This document shows, piece after piece, positions 35,954-45,076 of a stretch of DNA of 59,303 bases; the first letter of the stretch is position 1; every line of letters begins with the position of its first letter. The notes under the pieces were generated by a model, which was not told where the DNA came from, did no database searches, and saw nothing but the letters and a program-made list of their open reading frames with translations. The translations under genes were made by a program, and so were the position numbers. The stretch lies in the NCBI GenBank assembly GCA_005881495.1, contig VBHI01000346.1:1-59303 (forward strand), in the 5' to 3' direction. Origin of the DNA: Chloroflexota bacterium (GTDB lineage Bacteria; Chloroflexota; Ktedonobacteria; Ktedonobacterales; Ktedonobacteraceae).

Positions 35954-36135
35954 TCTCTAGTAAGTTTATCGTATGTGTGAGATGGTATTTCGACGTTTTA
36001 GATTGTACAGCATCCAATGAAATGCGTCGAGGTAATTTGGTATATCAATAGAGCCGTGAAACTTGACAGATCGCATACGTTACCATTACAATTTGGAAGT
36101 AAACAATACCAGAGGAACAAAGGATGAGATAATTT

Positions 36136-36570
36136 ATGGCTATCGTGGGGTTGCTAGAAGATAATGATCGCATCGCGAAACTATGCGCGACGATTTTACA
36201 CTTCGCAGGCCATCAAGTTACGAGATATGACACATCTCTCAAATGTCTGCGCGCGTTATTCTCCTATAGCCAAAGCCAGGACAATGTCTTATCTTCTCAA
36301 GAATCTGCCGGCAAAAGCTCATTGCCTGTCGAGGTTCTCATCCTTGACCTCTCTCTCCCTGACATCAACGGTATAGAAGTTCTGCGTTATTTGACGACTC
36401 ACCCCCATACTCAATCATTACCTCTTATCGTGTGTACTGCCTCTACCGGCTCTGATATTGCGAAAGCCAGGCTGATAGCGCCTCATGCTGGTATTGTGGA
36501 GAAACCCTTTAAGTTGCAGACGCTTGTTTCTGCAATCTCTACAGCCCTGGAAACGGCACCGGCGAAATAG
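36136..36570 (+). CDS. stand-alone response-regulator receiver protein
   Basis: A 144-residue single receiver domain: acidic pair Glu8-Asp9 (LLEDND), phospho-acceptor Asp71 (LILDLSLPDINGIEVL), Thr101 (VCTAS) and Lys123 (VEKPFK). An unusually long loop of about 20 residues (SYSQSQDNVLSSQESAGKSS) is inserted before beta-3. There is no output domain and no kinase nearby, so it is a CheY/Spo0F-like phosphotransfer protein or an orphan regulator. Confidence 0.88.
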   Translation: MAIVGLLEDNDRIAKLCATILHFAGHQVTRYDTSLKCLRALFSYSQSQDNVLSSQESAGKSSLPVEVLILDLSLPDINGIEVLRYLTTHPHTQSLPLIVCTASTGSDIAKARLIAPHAGIVEKPFKLQTLVSAISTALETAPAK

Positions 36571-36574
36571 GGGA

Positions 36575-37398
36575 TCTGGTCAACAATCACGGTGAGGTGG
36601 CATCGCTTTGCTCTCCTTGGAGGTATAGGCTTGCTCTGGGTGGTCATCTGGCTGCTCGTTGGGCGAGAGCTTCCAGAAAAGAGCAGTCTAGCTGGAGATG
36701 AAACGTACGTTGGTTATCCCTGGACGCGCTGATCACAGATCCTACCCATCATTTTCTCCCGCACGGTTATTTTCTCAACCCTCGCAGGATTCAGCGTCTA
36801 TTGGGCCAGTGCGCTGTATCTCAGTTGGAACCCAGTCTACCTGGTCACTGTGCGACACCTCAAGCTCAGTGATCCCCTCTACCTTGCAGGGATTACGCTT
36901 CCTTATGTGGTAGGAGGGATCGCCCTCATCGCCTTTGGTGCGTTTGCTGACCGTGTCTTCCACCGGACGGGGAGTAGTCGTCGATCGTATGTGTAGCTGG
37001 TTACTGCTTTGCTCATGGTGAGCGCTCTTTGCCTGTTCCTGGCGGTGAGCGTTCCTTCAGCGCTTGGAGCAGTCTTCTTTTTCACCCTCGCACCCATAGG
37101 TGTTGTCATCCCCATGGTATCGACCATCTTCACGGGGGTGGCACCGGAAGCATATCGTGGGGCAGTCCTGGGCATTGTCGTGGTCGTATTGACGCTGCCC
37201 GGTATCATTGCTCCCTTGGTCACGGGGTTGCTTATTCAGTCGTCAGGAAAGAACGTGGTGGCTGGATTTCACAATGCGTACCTGCTAGCAAGCCTGTTAC
37301 TCCTGGTTTCCGGAGTCGCTTTCCTGGCATTTGCGAGGCCCGATGATCAGCAATTCGAAGAGAAGAGGAGTATAGGTGTTGTGGGTTTGCACGAGTAG
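36575..37398 (+). pseudogene. decayed MFS transporter (C-terminal half)
   Basis: One frame reads ALLGGIGLLWVVIWLLVG, then TVIFSTLAGFSVYWASALYL, DPLYLAGITLPYVVGGIALI, VSALCLFLAVSVPSALGAVF and SSGKNVVAGFHNAYLLASLL. This is transmembrane segments about 6-12 of a major-facilitator protein. It is interrupted by a TGA near 36731 and a TAG near 36995. The N-terminal half and start are missing; the sequence begins just after the receiver gene. It is clearly dead. Confidence 0.75.
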
Positions 37399-37414
37399 TC
37401 AGTTCACAGGGGGC

Positions 37415-37762
37415 CAATCAGCATCAATCTGAGACACAGGTCCTGGATTCCAGAGGGCAGAGGGGCAGAGAGTGCACGTCGTTGCATGGGATGGCCCTTT
37501 CTTGTCACCCTGAGCGCTCCCTTGTCACCCTGAGCCGCAGCGAAGGGTCTGTCTCGATGGGCGTCAAGATGCTTCGCGGAGTTGACACTGAGCGGAGCGA
37601 ATGTGCTCAGCATGACCGTGCTGTCCTCCTGCTGCGCCATCGCCATCTGAGAGCGTTCCGCTTGCTCTCACCCCTTCTGGCCTTTCCTCCAATCCCAGCC
37701 ACTCTTCACCACATTCGCCCTTACAGCATTTGATGGGCTTTTCTTAGGCTGATGCTTATTGG
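37415..37762. repeat. dispersed repeat element, copy 1 (intact)
   Basis: A 350-bp noncoding element with imperfect terminal inverted repeats (left around 37416-37433 with AGCATCAATCTGAGA, right around 37741-37760 with TCTTAGGCTGATGC). Inside are GTCGTTGCATGGGATGGCCC, two or three copies of TTGTCACCCTGAGC(G/C) and GCATTTGATGGGCTTTTC. The same sequence, split by an insertion sequence, is at 43189-44998. The translated CHPERSEG-like pieces are repeat noise, not genes. It looks like a miniature or degraded transposable element. Confidence 0.75.
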
Positions 37763-38095
37763 GGGCCTATCACAGTTGGCCTACCTGTCCAGGTCTAGTG
37801 TAGTCAGCCCAAGCTTTCGATCAGAGGACCAGGGAGCCTGAGGCGCAGACACGAGGTGAGCAAGGGCTACAAGGACGAAACCGTACTGGCTGCGCATGCT
37901 GACGAAAGCACGCCAGCTTTCCTCTCGATCCGCTTTGAGCGGCACTCCGGCACGAGAGAGTCGAACCTTCTTACGCCCTGGAAGCACCGTCTGCTTGATG
38001 GCCGAAAAGAGCGTGCTCAGGGTAATCAAGGGGCCGAGCAAAAAAATACAATGATTTGCACTACTACCATAGTTCCCCTGGTCCTCTCCTAGTAT

Positions 38096-38350
38096 TTACT
38101 CTGCTTCCATGCGCTCCACCGAAAGAATGGGACAGCCGATGTCATGCAGCGAATTGAGTATTCCAACCAATGCAGATTGGTCCGCCAATCGACCTGTCAG
38201 GATCGTCACCGCATGATGATGCGGATCGCGTTCGTGCTCGATCGCCATCCCACCGCAATAATCGGACCAATTCTTGTCCAGGGTACCCTGGATACAGATC
38301 CGGTACATCGCCGGTTTAAGCAAACTGGCGCCTGGGCGATATTTCTCCAT
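38096..38350 (-). CDS. small conserved-looking protein (YRICIQG..WSDY type)
   Basis: An 84-residue protein. MYRICIQGTLDKNWSDYCGG followed by VTILTGRLADQSALVGILNS and HDIGCPILSVERM resembles a small protein family I have seen in Ktedonobacteria and related phyla; its function is unknown. A conserved promoter/operator box lies about 140 nt upstream (38493-38540) reading toward it. The size and alpha/beta pattern suggest a compact ferredoxin-like fold. Confidence 0.7.
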   Translation of the reverse strand: MEKYRPGASLLKPAMYRICIQGTLDKNWSDYCGGMAIEHERDPHHHAVTILTGRLADQSALVGILNSLHDIGCPILSVERMEAE

Positions 38351-38839
38351 GACACGTTCCTTTGGTAACTAGCGCTGTTCCTCTCGGGGAGTCAATACGC
38401 AACAATCATCGGAATACTGAAAGCAACCAGTGCCACGCACAGGAGATGCCTACTTGTAGACAGCCTCCAGGTGATGTGCGTTCCTGAGAACCACTATAGC
38501 CGAAGATGCGCACGAAAGCTATTCCCTGTGGGGTATAGCTTTTTCGCACGTTTTTGAATATTATTATTCTTAACCAACATGATGTCCAGGTTTTCCGATC
38601 AAGCAATCGGCCTATCCAACTGGAATACCGGGAGGTGCGTGATTCTGGTTTTTTGAATTGCATCACGCACCTCTCGAGCCTGATCCCCGACAAGGAGCTA
38701 GAGGCCGAAACCATCAAGCAAGGGAAACGACAGCATCCGAACGGGTAGAAAGAACCGGAGAGAGCCTCACTTGGTTCCTGAAGTGTATTAGAGGCTATGT
38801 GAACTTTTTAGCATACAGGAGAAAAGAAAGGAAAAGCAT
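38351..38839. other. intergenic region with the promoter box
   Basis: Besides the minus-strand box at 38493-38540 I see no gene. Several short frames here have no start site or family features. The last 100 nt must hold the aquaporin promoter, without a clear consensus. Confidence 0.5.
38493..38540 (-). promoter_or_regulatory. shared promoter/operator box, copy 1
   Basis: Read on the minus strand: a palindrome GCTATACCCCACAGGGAATA followed by GCTTTCGTGCGCATCTTCGG and CTATAG. The left part is an imperfect GCTATnCCC...GGGnATAGC dyad. The last hexamer is placed like a -10, with AGCTTT 16 nt upstream as a possible -35. The two other copies (43036-43098, 45002-45066) share the same spacing and sequence. 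It points at the small gene 38096-38350. Confidence 0.7.
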
Positions 38840-39679
38840 ATGAGCAGTCAAGAAGTATCTCGCGATCAGAAAGAACACTCGGTACTGAGCCCCCTCGCTT
38901 CACTGGAGTTTACCCGCAAGAACTTCGACAATCCCGCGTTAGAGTGGCGGCGCCTGTTCTCGGAGGTCCTGGGAACGTTCTTGCTCGTGATCGTGGCAGC
39001 CGGTGGAGGGACCATCAACGCGGTGAGCAACGGGGCCATCAGCCGGACTGCAGCGGTGACCGCACCGGGCCTGATGGTGTTGGCAGTGATCCTCTTCATG
39101 GGAGCTGTCTCTGGGGCCCACCTCAATCCTGCGGTCAGCATTGCGTTCGCCACTCGTGGCGATTTCCCGTGGCGGCGTGTTCCCGGCTATATCATCGCTC
39201 AATTGATCGGAGCCACCCTCGCGTGCCTGCTCCTGGCGGCATTGTTCGGCAAGGTGGGGATGCTTGGCGCAACTGAGCCGGGTCCGGGCATCAACGACTG
39301 GCAGGCGTTGATTATGGAATTTGTGCTGACTGCCGGCCTGGTCAGCACGATCCTGGGGACGGCCTCCAAAGCGCAAAACCTCGGGCCGATCTCGGCGTTC
39401 GGGGTGGGTGCGTACATCATTCTCGCCGGGCTCTGGGCAAGCCCGATTAGTGGGGCGTCGATGAATCCGGCGCGTTCGTTCGGCCCGGATCTGGTGCTCC
39501 TCGACTTCTCCCACTACTGGGTGTACATCGTGGGCCCGATCGCGGGTGGGCTGCTTGCCGTCGGCATCGCCTACATCTTGCGAGGTCGTGGAACCGGCAT
39601 TCAGGCAGCACAGGGCCGATTGGAGGAGATTGTTGCTGAAAACATGGAACAGCCACGCGGGAGCTCGGAGACCAGGTAG
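38840..39679 (+). CDS. MIP/aquaporin-family channel
   Basis: A 279-residue integral membrane protein with six membrane spans and two half-helices carrying the channel signatures: AHLNPAVSIAFATRG and the second GASMNPARSFGPDLV. The N-terminal 40 residues are polar and unusual (SSQEVSRDQKEHSVLSPLAS). The second NPA loop is followed by Arg, as in all aquaporins. It moves water or small neutral solutes; the selectivity filter is not resolvable by eye. It is next to several small genes that may be stress related. Confidence 0.93.
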   Translation: MSSQEVSRDQKEHSVLSPLASLEFTRKNFDNPALEWRRLFSEVLGTFLLVIVAAGGGTINAVSNGAISRTAAVTAPGLMVLAVILFMGAVSGAHLNPAVSIAFATRGDFPWRRVPGYIIAQLIGATLACLLLAALFGKVGMLGATEPGPGINDWQALIMEFVLTAGLVSTILGTASKAQNLGPISAFGVGAYIILAGLWASPISGASMNPARSFGPDLVLLDFSHYWVYIVGPIAGGLLAVGIAYILRGRGTGIQAAQGRLEEIVAENMEQPRGSSETR

Positions 39680-39825
39680 AGTTGGCGAGGGCGGGGTATT
39701 TTTCATCCCGTCCTCCGCCCCCTCTTCCTGACGCGTGTTGAGAGTGCTTGAGACTTCGCCCTTTACCGGTGGGACGAACCATCAGAGCGCGACCAGACAC
39801 ATCGAATAAGAGAAAGGACATGGGG

Positions 39826-40008
39826 ATGGCGAAACGCAAAGGTCGGGAACGTATTCAAAGGGAGGAGCAGAAGGCGAGTCGCCATACGAGCGAGGGAGTC
39901 TTTCCCAAATTGACCGAGGTGGTTGACGGGCAGTACCGTATCAAGGATGAGCCATCGCTGATCGTGCATGTTGCGGATCAAGGCGCTTTATTCACATTCA
40001 CGAGTTAA
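39826..40008 (+). pseudogene. internal fragment of a DUF2252 protein
   Basis: RIQREEQKASRHTSEGVFPK followed by LTEVVDGQYRIKDEPSLIVH matches a short internal stretch of the roughly 450-residue DUF2252 family (R..KA...TSE..FPKLTE..DGQ.RIKD.PPLI.H). Nothing of the N-terminal kinase-like or C-terminal parts is present. The frame ends after 60 residues. It has an upstream GAAAGGA and so might be translated, but it is a relic. Confidence 0.6.
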
Positions 40009-40120
40009 TCGGGACATCCGTAGGTGCCGATTTATCGCGCACACCGCCGATTTATCGGCCTATTTCATACACCTGCAAGTGAAAAGCAGGTTTTCATGAG
40101 TATGTCATAAGGAGGGTACC

Positions 40121-40609
40121 ATGGCAAAAACAGCAAGCGACAAACCATCAGCATCCGCCGACGAGGCATTGAAGCAACGAAAGAAGCAAGCCAGGCGAGA
40201 AGCGAAACTGATGCTGGCGATCGAGGAAGCGAAAAAGGATCTCAAGAAGGCACAGAAGAAGCAGGCGAAAGCACAGGCGCGTCTGGAGGCGCAAAGCACC
40301 TCTCTACACACACTTGAAACGCGTCTGGCGGAACTGCGCGCCCCAGGCCCGGAGCCTGCAATTGAGACGCCTCCACAAAGTGCAGAGCTTGAGCACCAAC
40401 AAGAGCCATCCGAGCTGGAGAGCAGCATAGGTAGCTCTGATGGGAAACAACCGGCTTCGCCAGAAACAGGGACCTCGACTTCCACCCCAACACCACCGGC
40501 GCCAGGGAAGGCACCTGCACATCAGACGGCGGCGCGAACATCGACTGCCACGAAACGACCAGCCAGTCGTAGCCAAAGTACCAGGCAGCCACCCTCAGAT
40601 GCTGAGTAA
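40121..40609 (+). CDS. hypothetical Lys/Ala-rich coiled-coil protein with Pro/Thr-rich tail
   Basis: A 162-residue protein with AAGGAGG before ATG. Residues about 15-75 are a highly charged Lys/Glu/Ala helix (QRKKQARREAKLMLAIEEAK) likely to form a coiled coil. After about 80 the chain is disordered: Pro, Thr, Ser and Gln with a basic end (TATKRPASRSQSTRQPPS), reminiscent of histone-like tails. No named family. It is followed by the HD-domain gene after 14 nt, so the two are probably one operon. Confidence 0.65.
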   Translation: MAKTASDKPSASADEALKQRKKQARREAKLMLAIEEAKKDLKKAQKKQAKAQARLEAQSTSLHTLETRLAELRAPGPEPAIETPPQSAELEHQQEPSELESSIGSSDGKQPASPETGTSTSTPTPPAPGKAPAHQTAARTSTATKRPASRSQSTRQPPSDAE

Positions 40610-40623
40610 GAGGAAACTCTATC

Positions 40624-41435
40624 ATGGAAATCACCGAACAAGCAATCCACCTGCTGGCAAAGATGGCGACGGAGGTACAGGCTCGCTTCGTCGATTTCAG
40701 CGACCTGGCGCACGGTTGGGAGCATGTCCACCGGGTCTATCATCTCGCCCTGTACCTGGCGGAGCAGGAACACGCAGATGGCTTGATCGTCGGGATGGCA
40801 GCCTTGCTGCATGATCTCGGACGCACCACCCGTGGCCCTACGCGCTCGCATGCAGAACGCTCCGCTCTGCTGGCGAAGAAACTGCTGGCTTCCTATGACC
40901 TTCCCTATGAGACGCAGCACGCGATCCTCCACGCGATCCTGGCCCATAGTTATCGTCATGGCGTCGAGCCTGCGACGCTGGAAGCGCGTGTGCTGTATGA
41001 CGCGGATCGCTGGACAGCCTGGGAGCGAGTGGGGTGATGCGCTGGGCCATGACCGCGAAGCACGGGCGCTGGCCCGAGATCAAGACCTACCATCCTGACG
41101 ACCCGTTCGCGCTGTGGCGCGTTCCGGATGGGCAGCGCTATCTGCTCGACCGCTTCTTCACAAAACTCTTGAAGCTCCAGGAGGCGATGACGACGGCAAC
41201 GGGGCGGGCCATGGCAGAGCGCCGCATAGCCTTTCTGCGCCTTTACTTGCAGGAACTCCAGCAAGAAATAACAGAGGGAAGATATGGCTATGACATGCCA
41301 GCAGAGGTCACGTATCGCTTGCCCCGGGACGAGAAGAGTGCAGAAGAGCAGAAGAAGGAACAGCCAGCGGAAGACCTGCAAGGCGGGAGAGACGTTGCAA
41401 TCCATCGTATCTACGATGAGCAGCAATCGGCATGA
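40624..41435 (+). pseudogene. HD-domain phosphohydrolase, single-base frameshift
   Basis: The first frame holds an HD domain: His in SDLAHGWEHVHRVYHLAL, the HD pair in GMAALLHDLGRTTRG, His in ILAHSYRHG and Asp in VLYDADR. At about 41012, CGCTGGACAGCC appears to lack one C; restoring it gives DRLDSLGASGVMRWAMTAKH in a continuous frame with the rest (PEIKTYHPDDPFALWRV... to 41435). So the intact protein would be about 270 residues. These enzymes hydrolyse nucleotides or phosphodiesters. A single missing base could be a sequencing error; the gene may be functional in the organism. Confidence 0.82.
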
Positions 41436-41740
41436 TGGGTATGTATTCTGCACTCGGGAAAGAGTCTACTCTACATCCTAACGTTCTCTCTCTCAACCGC
41501 GAATTGTCATGCTGAGCGGAGCGAAGCATCTGTCTGTTCTCCCTGATAACGATATCTGAACTCTCTCAACCCGCTTCGTTACCTCTTGCCAGGAGTGATG
41601 CTGCATCCCGTGCGGGAATGCCAAGTGTGCCACACCGGTCAAGGCTGTGCAAGGATAAACCTCGCACCACATCACCGTAACCGCACCCCGCACAGCCTTG
41701 ACGCGACGTGTTCAGGCTGATCCAGGCGAAGAGGCGATGC
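41436..41740. other. intergenic debris, possible ISAzo13 scrap
   Basis: Contains GTCATGCTGAGCGGAGCGAA (41508-41527), a short relative of the dispersed repeats at 37.5 and 44.8 kb. A minus-strand stretch near 41690-41745 reads IKHRLFAWISLN, similar to the HRLFSFIS motif of the ISAzo13 transposase at 45.3 kb. No intact gene. Confidence 0.4.
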
Positions 41741-42274
41741 TTAATCGTGGGCCATCTGGTCGATGCACGCGGTAACCGCCAGGATGAGGATATCGTCTTG
41801 CCCGGCTTCGATCTCCACACCGTAGGTATCGCGCAATCGGAACCACTTCTTGGAAACCTCGGCCACCTTATCCCGGCCCTCGCCGATAGTGTACTCATGG
41901 TCGAGAATATTACCCTGCACCTGCAGGTCAGGCCCGCCTTTGATCTTGACAGTCCAGCGTTCGCGCAAGGGTGCAATCAAGGCCTTCTTGACCATAGCCA
42001 TTTGATCGCCACCGGGGCCCTCAACTTCCATGCTGTCCTTGACGCGTAGCATGCGCTCCTGGATCTTGGCCAACTCCCTGCCACTGCGGTCCTCGAAGAT
42101 GAGCGTCTGGCGCACCCGCAAGGCCTTACCATCTACTTTGAATACCTTCTCACCTCTGTTGTTTTCGATCCAGTAATCATCGCCGATGGACACCAGCTTT
42201 TCTCGCATCTGATAGTGGGTTTTGTCCCCGCCACCACCGCGCCTCTCCCGGCGCTCTTCTCTTCTGTTGCGCAT
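41741..42274 (-). CDS. LURP-one-related (DUF567/Tubby-like) protein
   Basis: Starting at ATG 42274 (AAAGGAG 7 nt upstream) the protein has 177 residues. After a basic head (RNRREERRERRGGGG) comes the LURP-one beta-barrel pattern: MREKLVSIGDDYWIENNRGE, VFKVDGKALRVRQTLIFEDR, GRELAKIQERMLRVKDSMEV, VAEVSKKWFRLRDTYGVEIE, ending AVTACIDQMAHD. Bacterial members are cytoplasmic or membrane-associated and of uncertain role. It is transcribed in the same direction as the next gene upstream (42481-42936). Confidence 0.88.
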   Translation of the reverse strand: MRNRREERRERRGGGGDKTHYQMREKLVSIGDDYWIENNRGEKVFKVDGKALRVRQTLIFEDRSGRELAKIQERMLRVKDSMEVEGPGGDQMAMVKKALIAPLRERWTVKIKGGPDLQVQGNILDHEYTIGEGRDKVAEVSKKWFRLRDTYGVEIEAGQDDILILAVTACIDQMAHD

Positions 42275-42480
42275 AATTGTATCTCCTTTGTGTTTGCATT
42301 TAAATGCTACTTTGAGCAATCCCTGGTATCATTTCCGGGTTATGCCCTGCTGCTGAAATCTTCCATAACTTTCTGCACGCTCTCTTTGAATGATAGCATA
42401 TTTTCTCCTTTTTCTTTTTTGAACCGTATTGGGGCAACCCCCGCCCGCGTCGTGTTCAAATGAGCGTCTCACAACCTCCG

Positions 42481-42936
42481 TCAGCGCATGCGACGGCGCT
42501 CACGGCGGCGCACGCCCATGACCGAAACCGGAGACAACGGCCTGCCGATCGGGTCAATGAACAGCGAGCACGGTCCCGAACTGACCGGTAGCGTCCCATC
42601 AAGGACCTCGACTTTGTAGGTGAGGGTATTCCCATCAAGTTGCGGATCGTGCAAGACCACTGTCACTTCTTCGGGGACCGTGTCCCCATCCTCCAGGAAG
42701 GACACAACCGCGTTCGGCGGATCGTCGGCGAAACTGTTTTCGCCATCGCCCCACTGCTCGACGAACTTCCTGGAGTGCAGGTGGCCCACGACCCGCTTTG
42801 GCCTGTCCGCAAAGAACAGGGTCGAGTGTGCCAGCCCCTGAAATGTCACGCTGCCGTCGCTGCTCGTCAGCCCTCTGGCACTCTGCACAAACATAGCCTC
42901 GATGTTCTCGACTTTCGGCTCAGTATGTTCGCTCAT
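42481..42936 (-). CDS. conserved-looking hypothetical protein
   Basis: A 151-residue protein: EAMFVQSARGLTSSDGSVTF, STLFFADRPKRVVGHLHSRK, FVEQWGDGENSFADDPPNAV, GPCSLFIDPIGRPLSPVSVM, ending in a basic RRRERRRMR. I recall this layout (VQSA.G / FF.DRP.R..GH / F...WG...SF..DPPNA) from uncharacterised proteins of many bacteria; the fold appears all-beta. No signal peptide at this start. Its promoter is the shared box at 43036-43098. It was probably divergent from the gene now at 46413 before several insertions separated them. Confidence 0.72.
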   Translation of the reverse strand: MSEHTEPKVENIEAMFVQSARGLTSSDGSVTFQGLAHSTLFFADRPKRVVGHLHSRKFVEQWGDGENSFADDPPNAVVSFLEDGDTVPEEVTVVLHDPQLDGNTLTYKVEVLDGTLPVSSGPCSLFIDPIGRPLSPVSVMGVRRRERRRMR

Positions 42937-43035
42937 AATTTCATTCCTTTCGCATACACATATGTTACACGCACATCAACAGAGAACAGTCCGATGTTTT
43001 CGCTCATGAGTTTGTTTCGTTCGTGACGTTCTTTT

Positions 43036-43098
43036 AGTATAGTCGAAGATGCGCGCGAAAGCTATACCCCATAGGGGATAGAAATGGGGATAGTTTTT
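43036..43098 (-). promoter_or_regulatory. shared promoter/operator box, copy 2
   Basis: Minus strand: CCAAAAACTATCCCCATTT, then the dyad CTATCCCCTATGGGGTATAG, then CTTTCGCGCGCATCTTCGAC and TATACT as a -10-like hexamer. The whole stretch is repeated in inverted orientation at 45002-45066, and its 3' part at 38493-38540. It drives the 42481-42936 gene, about 100 nt downstream. Confidence 0.78.
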
Positions 43099-43100
43099 GG

Positions 43101-43160
43101 CCACTACAGGTGCTCTTTGCTGAAGACGCAGGAAGACATCACAAAGTGCACCTGTAGTGT
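43101..43160. repeat. 60-bp hairpin element
   Basis: CCACTACAGGTGCTCTTTG (43101-43119) is an imperfect inverted repeat of CAAAGTGCACCTGTAGTGT (43142-43160). It lies between the promoter box and the start of the dispersed repeat, so it is probably a small insertion or solo terminal-repeat relic. Confidence 0.7.
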
Positions 43161-43330
43161 ACCAGCAAAACGCCCAAAACTATCCCCTGATAGGCATCAA
43201 CCTAAGACACAGGTCCAGGAATCCATCGGGCGAGGACGGCTGGACATATGAGCAGAGATTACACGTCGTTGCATGGGATGGCCCCTACTTGTCACCTAAT
43301 AGGCATCAACCTAAGCTGCCTCACAGTGTC

Positions 43331-44823
43331 ATGTATGAGTTACCAACCTCATGACCGGAACGGTGTAGGAACATCGTAGCCTTGCAAAGAAAGGAGGAGG
43401 AACGGTACACTCCTAGCAGAATGAAGAACTGTTAGCCAGGAGGTCCCGTCATGGAAGCAGTATACTACGCCGCGCGGGCCAATTTGCGTCGCCTCATGCG
43501 ACTACACCCGCAGTGGACGCACCAGCAGTATGCCCAAGCGGTGGGCATGTCGCGAGGGTGGGTCAAGAAATGGAAGCAGCGTCTACAGGAGGCAGAGCCA
43601 GCAGACGAGCAGGTGCTGCACAGTCGCTCACGGGCGCGCAGGCACCCGCCCGAGCGCATCAGCCAAGCCGTGATTGACCGCATTATCCAGATGCGCGATG
43701 AGCCGCCCGAGGGCTTGCGGCGGACGCCTGGGCCCAAAGCGCTCCTCTACTACCTGCCCCGCGATGAGCAGGTGCAAGGGGAGCGCCTGCCCCGCTCGAG
43801 CCGGACGATCTACCACATTTTGCAACAAGCTGGACGCATCGCCCACCGGCTGCCTCACGTGCAAGAGCCGCAGGAGCGCCCCGCGCCAATGAGCCGACTT
43901 TCAGCTCGATTTTAAGGATGCGACCACGGTGCCCCCCGAGGTCGACGGCAAGCGGCAGCATGGGGTAGAAGTGCAGAGTGCTCATTGATGAAGGGACCTC
44001 GGTGTTGGTCGATGCGCAGGTGAGCGCCGATTTTCACGCCGAAACCACCCTGGAAGCGGTAGCCGACCTGTTCGTGCGTCAGGGGCTACCCCAGGTGGTA
44101 CGCATGGATCGGGATGTGCGCTTTGTGAGCAGTCCGAGCGGCAGCGACTTTCCTTCGGCCTTGGTGCGCTTTTGCCAGTGTTTGGGGGTCGGCGTCCTGC
44201 TGTGCGACCCGCATCACCCCGAGCAGAATGGGTTCGTCGAGCGCTACCATCGGACCTACCAGGAGGAATGCTTAGCGGTGCAGCGACCAGCAACCCTGGA
44301 GCAGGTGCGCGAGGTCACCGCTGCGTTTGTACAACACTACAACTGGAGCCGTCCGCACCAAGGGCGCAGTTGCGGCAACCGCCCGCCACGGGTGGCGTTT
44401 CCGACGTTGCCCGAGTTGCCTGCGGTGCCTGACCTGGTGGATCCGGACCGCTGGCTGCAGGTCAGTGATGGCCTGCATTTAGTGCGCCTGGTGCGCCGCG
44501 ATGGCACGGTGCGCGTCGATCTGAAGAGTTATTATGTGGGTCGTGCCCTGGCTGGCCAGCACGTGGCATTACACCTGTCGGCGGCCAAACGCGCTTTACT
44601 GGTCGTCCATGAGTCCCAGGTGATCAAAACCCTGCCGCTCAAAGGACTCGCTGGGCAGGCTCTGCGCTTTGAGGCGTTCGTGCAGCTCATGATGGGCCAG
44701 GCCCGCGCTGAGCGTCGCTTGCGTACAGCGCAAGAGCGCCGGGCTCGCTTGGGCGGCTCTGCCTCGTTCTAGTGCTACGATGTAGGGAAACCGCAGCGGT
44801 CACGAGGTTGGTAACTCATACAT
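43331..44823 (+). mobile_element. IS481/ISNCY-like insertion sequence with broken transposase
   Basis: Ends are 27-28-bp inverted repeats differing at one inner base (43330-43357 and 44797-44824; core GAGTTACCAACCTC). GTC precedes the left end and follows the right end, suggesting a 3-bp (or TGTC 4-bp) target duplication. The insertion splits dispersed-repeat copy 2. Confidence 0.75.
43451..44772 (+). pseudogene. integrase-core (DDE) transposase with two frameshifts
   Basis: The first frame (43451 to about 43893) has a helix-turn-helix (HQQYAQAVGMSRGWVKKWKQ) and a second helical region (RTIYHILQQAGRIAHRLP). A middle frame gives ADFQLDFKDATTVPPEVDGK (first catalytic Asp). The third frame (about 43978-44772) supplies VVRMDRDVRFVSSPSGSD (second Asp) and EQNGFVERYHRTYQEECL (Glu). 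Shifts occur near 43893 and 43975. All catalytic residues exist, so the gene may have died recently or contain sequencing errors; otherwise translation would need two frame changes. Confidence 0.8.
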
Positions 44824-45001
44824 GTCACCCTGAGCGTAGCGAAGGGGCTGGCTGGGTGGGCGTCGAGATGCTTCGCTGCACGCAGCATGACCGTGCTGTT
44901 CTCCTGCCGCGCCATCGCCATCTGAGAGCGTACCGCTTGCTCTCACCACCCTCGCCCCAACAGCATTTGATGGGCTTTTCTTAGGTTGGTGCATATCGGA
45001 C

Positions 45002-45066
45002 ACCCAAAACTATCCCCATTTCTATCCCCTGTGGGGTATAGCTTTCGCGCGCGTCTCCGACTACAT
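45002..45066 (+). promoter_or_regulatory. shared promoter/operator box, copy 3
   Basis: Plus strand: ACCCAAAACTATCCCCATTT, dyad CTATCCCCTGTGGGGTATAG, CTTTCGCGCGCGTCTCCGAC, TACATT. It is nearly identical, in inverted orientation, to copy 2. An ISAzo13 element begins 10 nt downstream, and beyond it lies the gene at 46413, which this promoter probably once drove directly. Confidence 0.78.
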
Positions 45067-45076
45067 TTCTTCTTAA

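Larger units (their letters stand above)
43189..44998. repeat. dispersed repeat element, copy 2, split by an insertion sequence
   Basis: The left part 43189-43330 and right part about 44824-44998 match the two halves of the 37415-37762 element, and their ends are inverted repeats (GATAGGCATCAACCTAAGA on the left, reverse complement of TCTTAGGTTGGTGCATATC on the right). A second partial copy of the left end starts near 43297. The insertion sequence 43331-44823 lies inside. Confidence 0.72.

Noticed and set aside
37482..37733. Reading frame with CHPERSEGSV-type peptide
   Set aside because: It is the translation of a dispersed repeat that appears again at 44.8 kb; no start site and no protein family.
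40624..41435. HD gene as a fifth member of the 70-nt deletion set
   Set aside because: Here restoring a single C repairs the frame, with no conserved segment missing.
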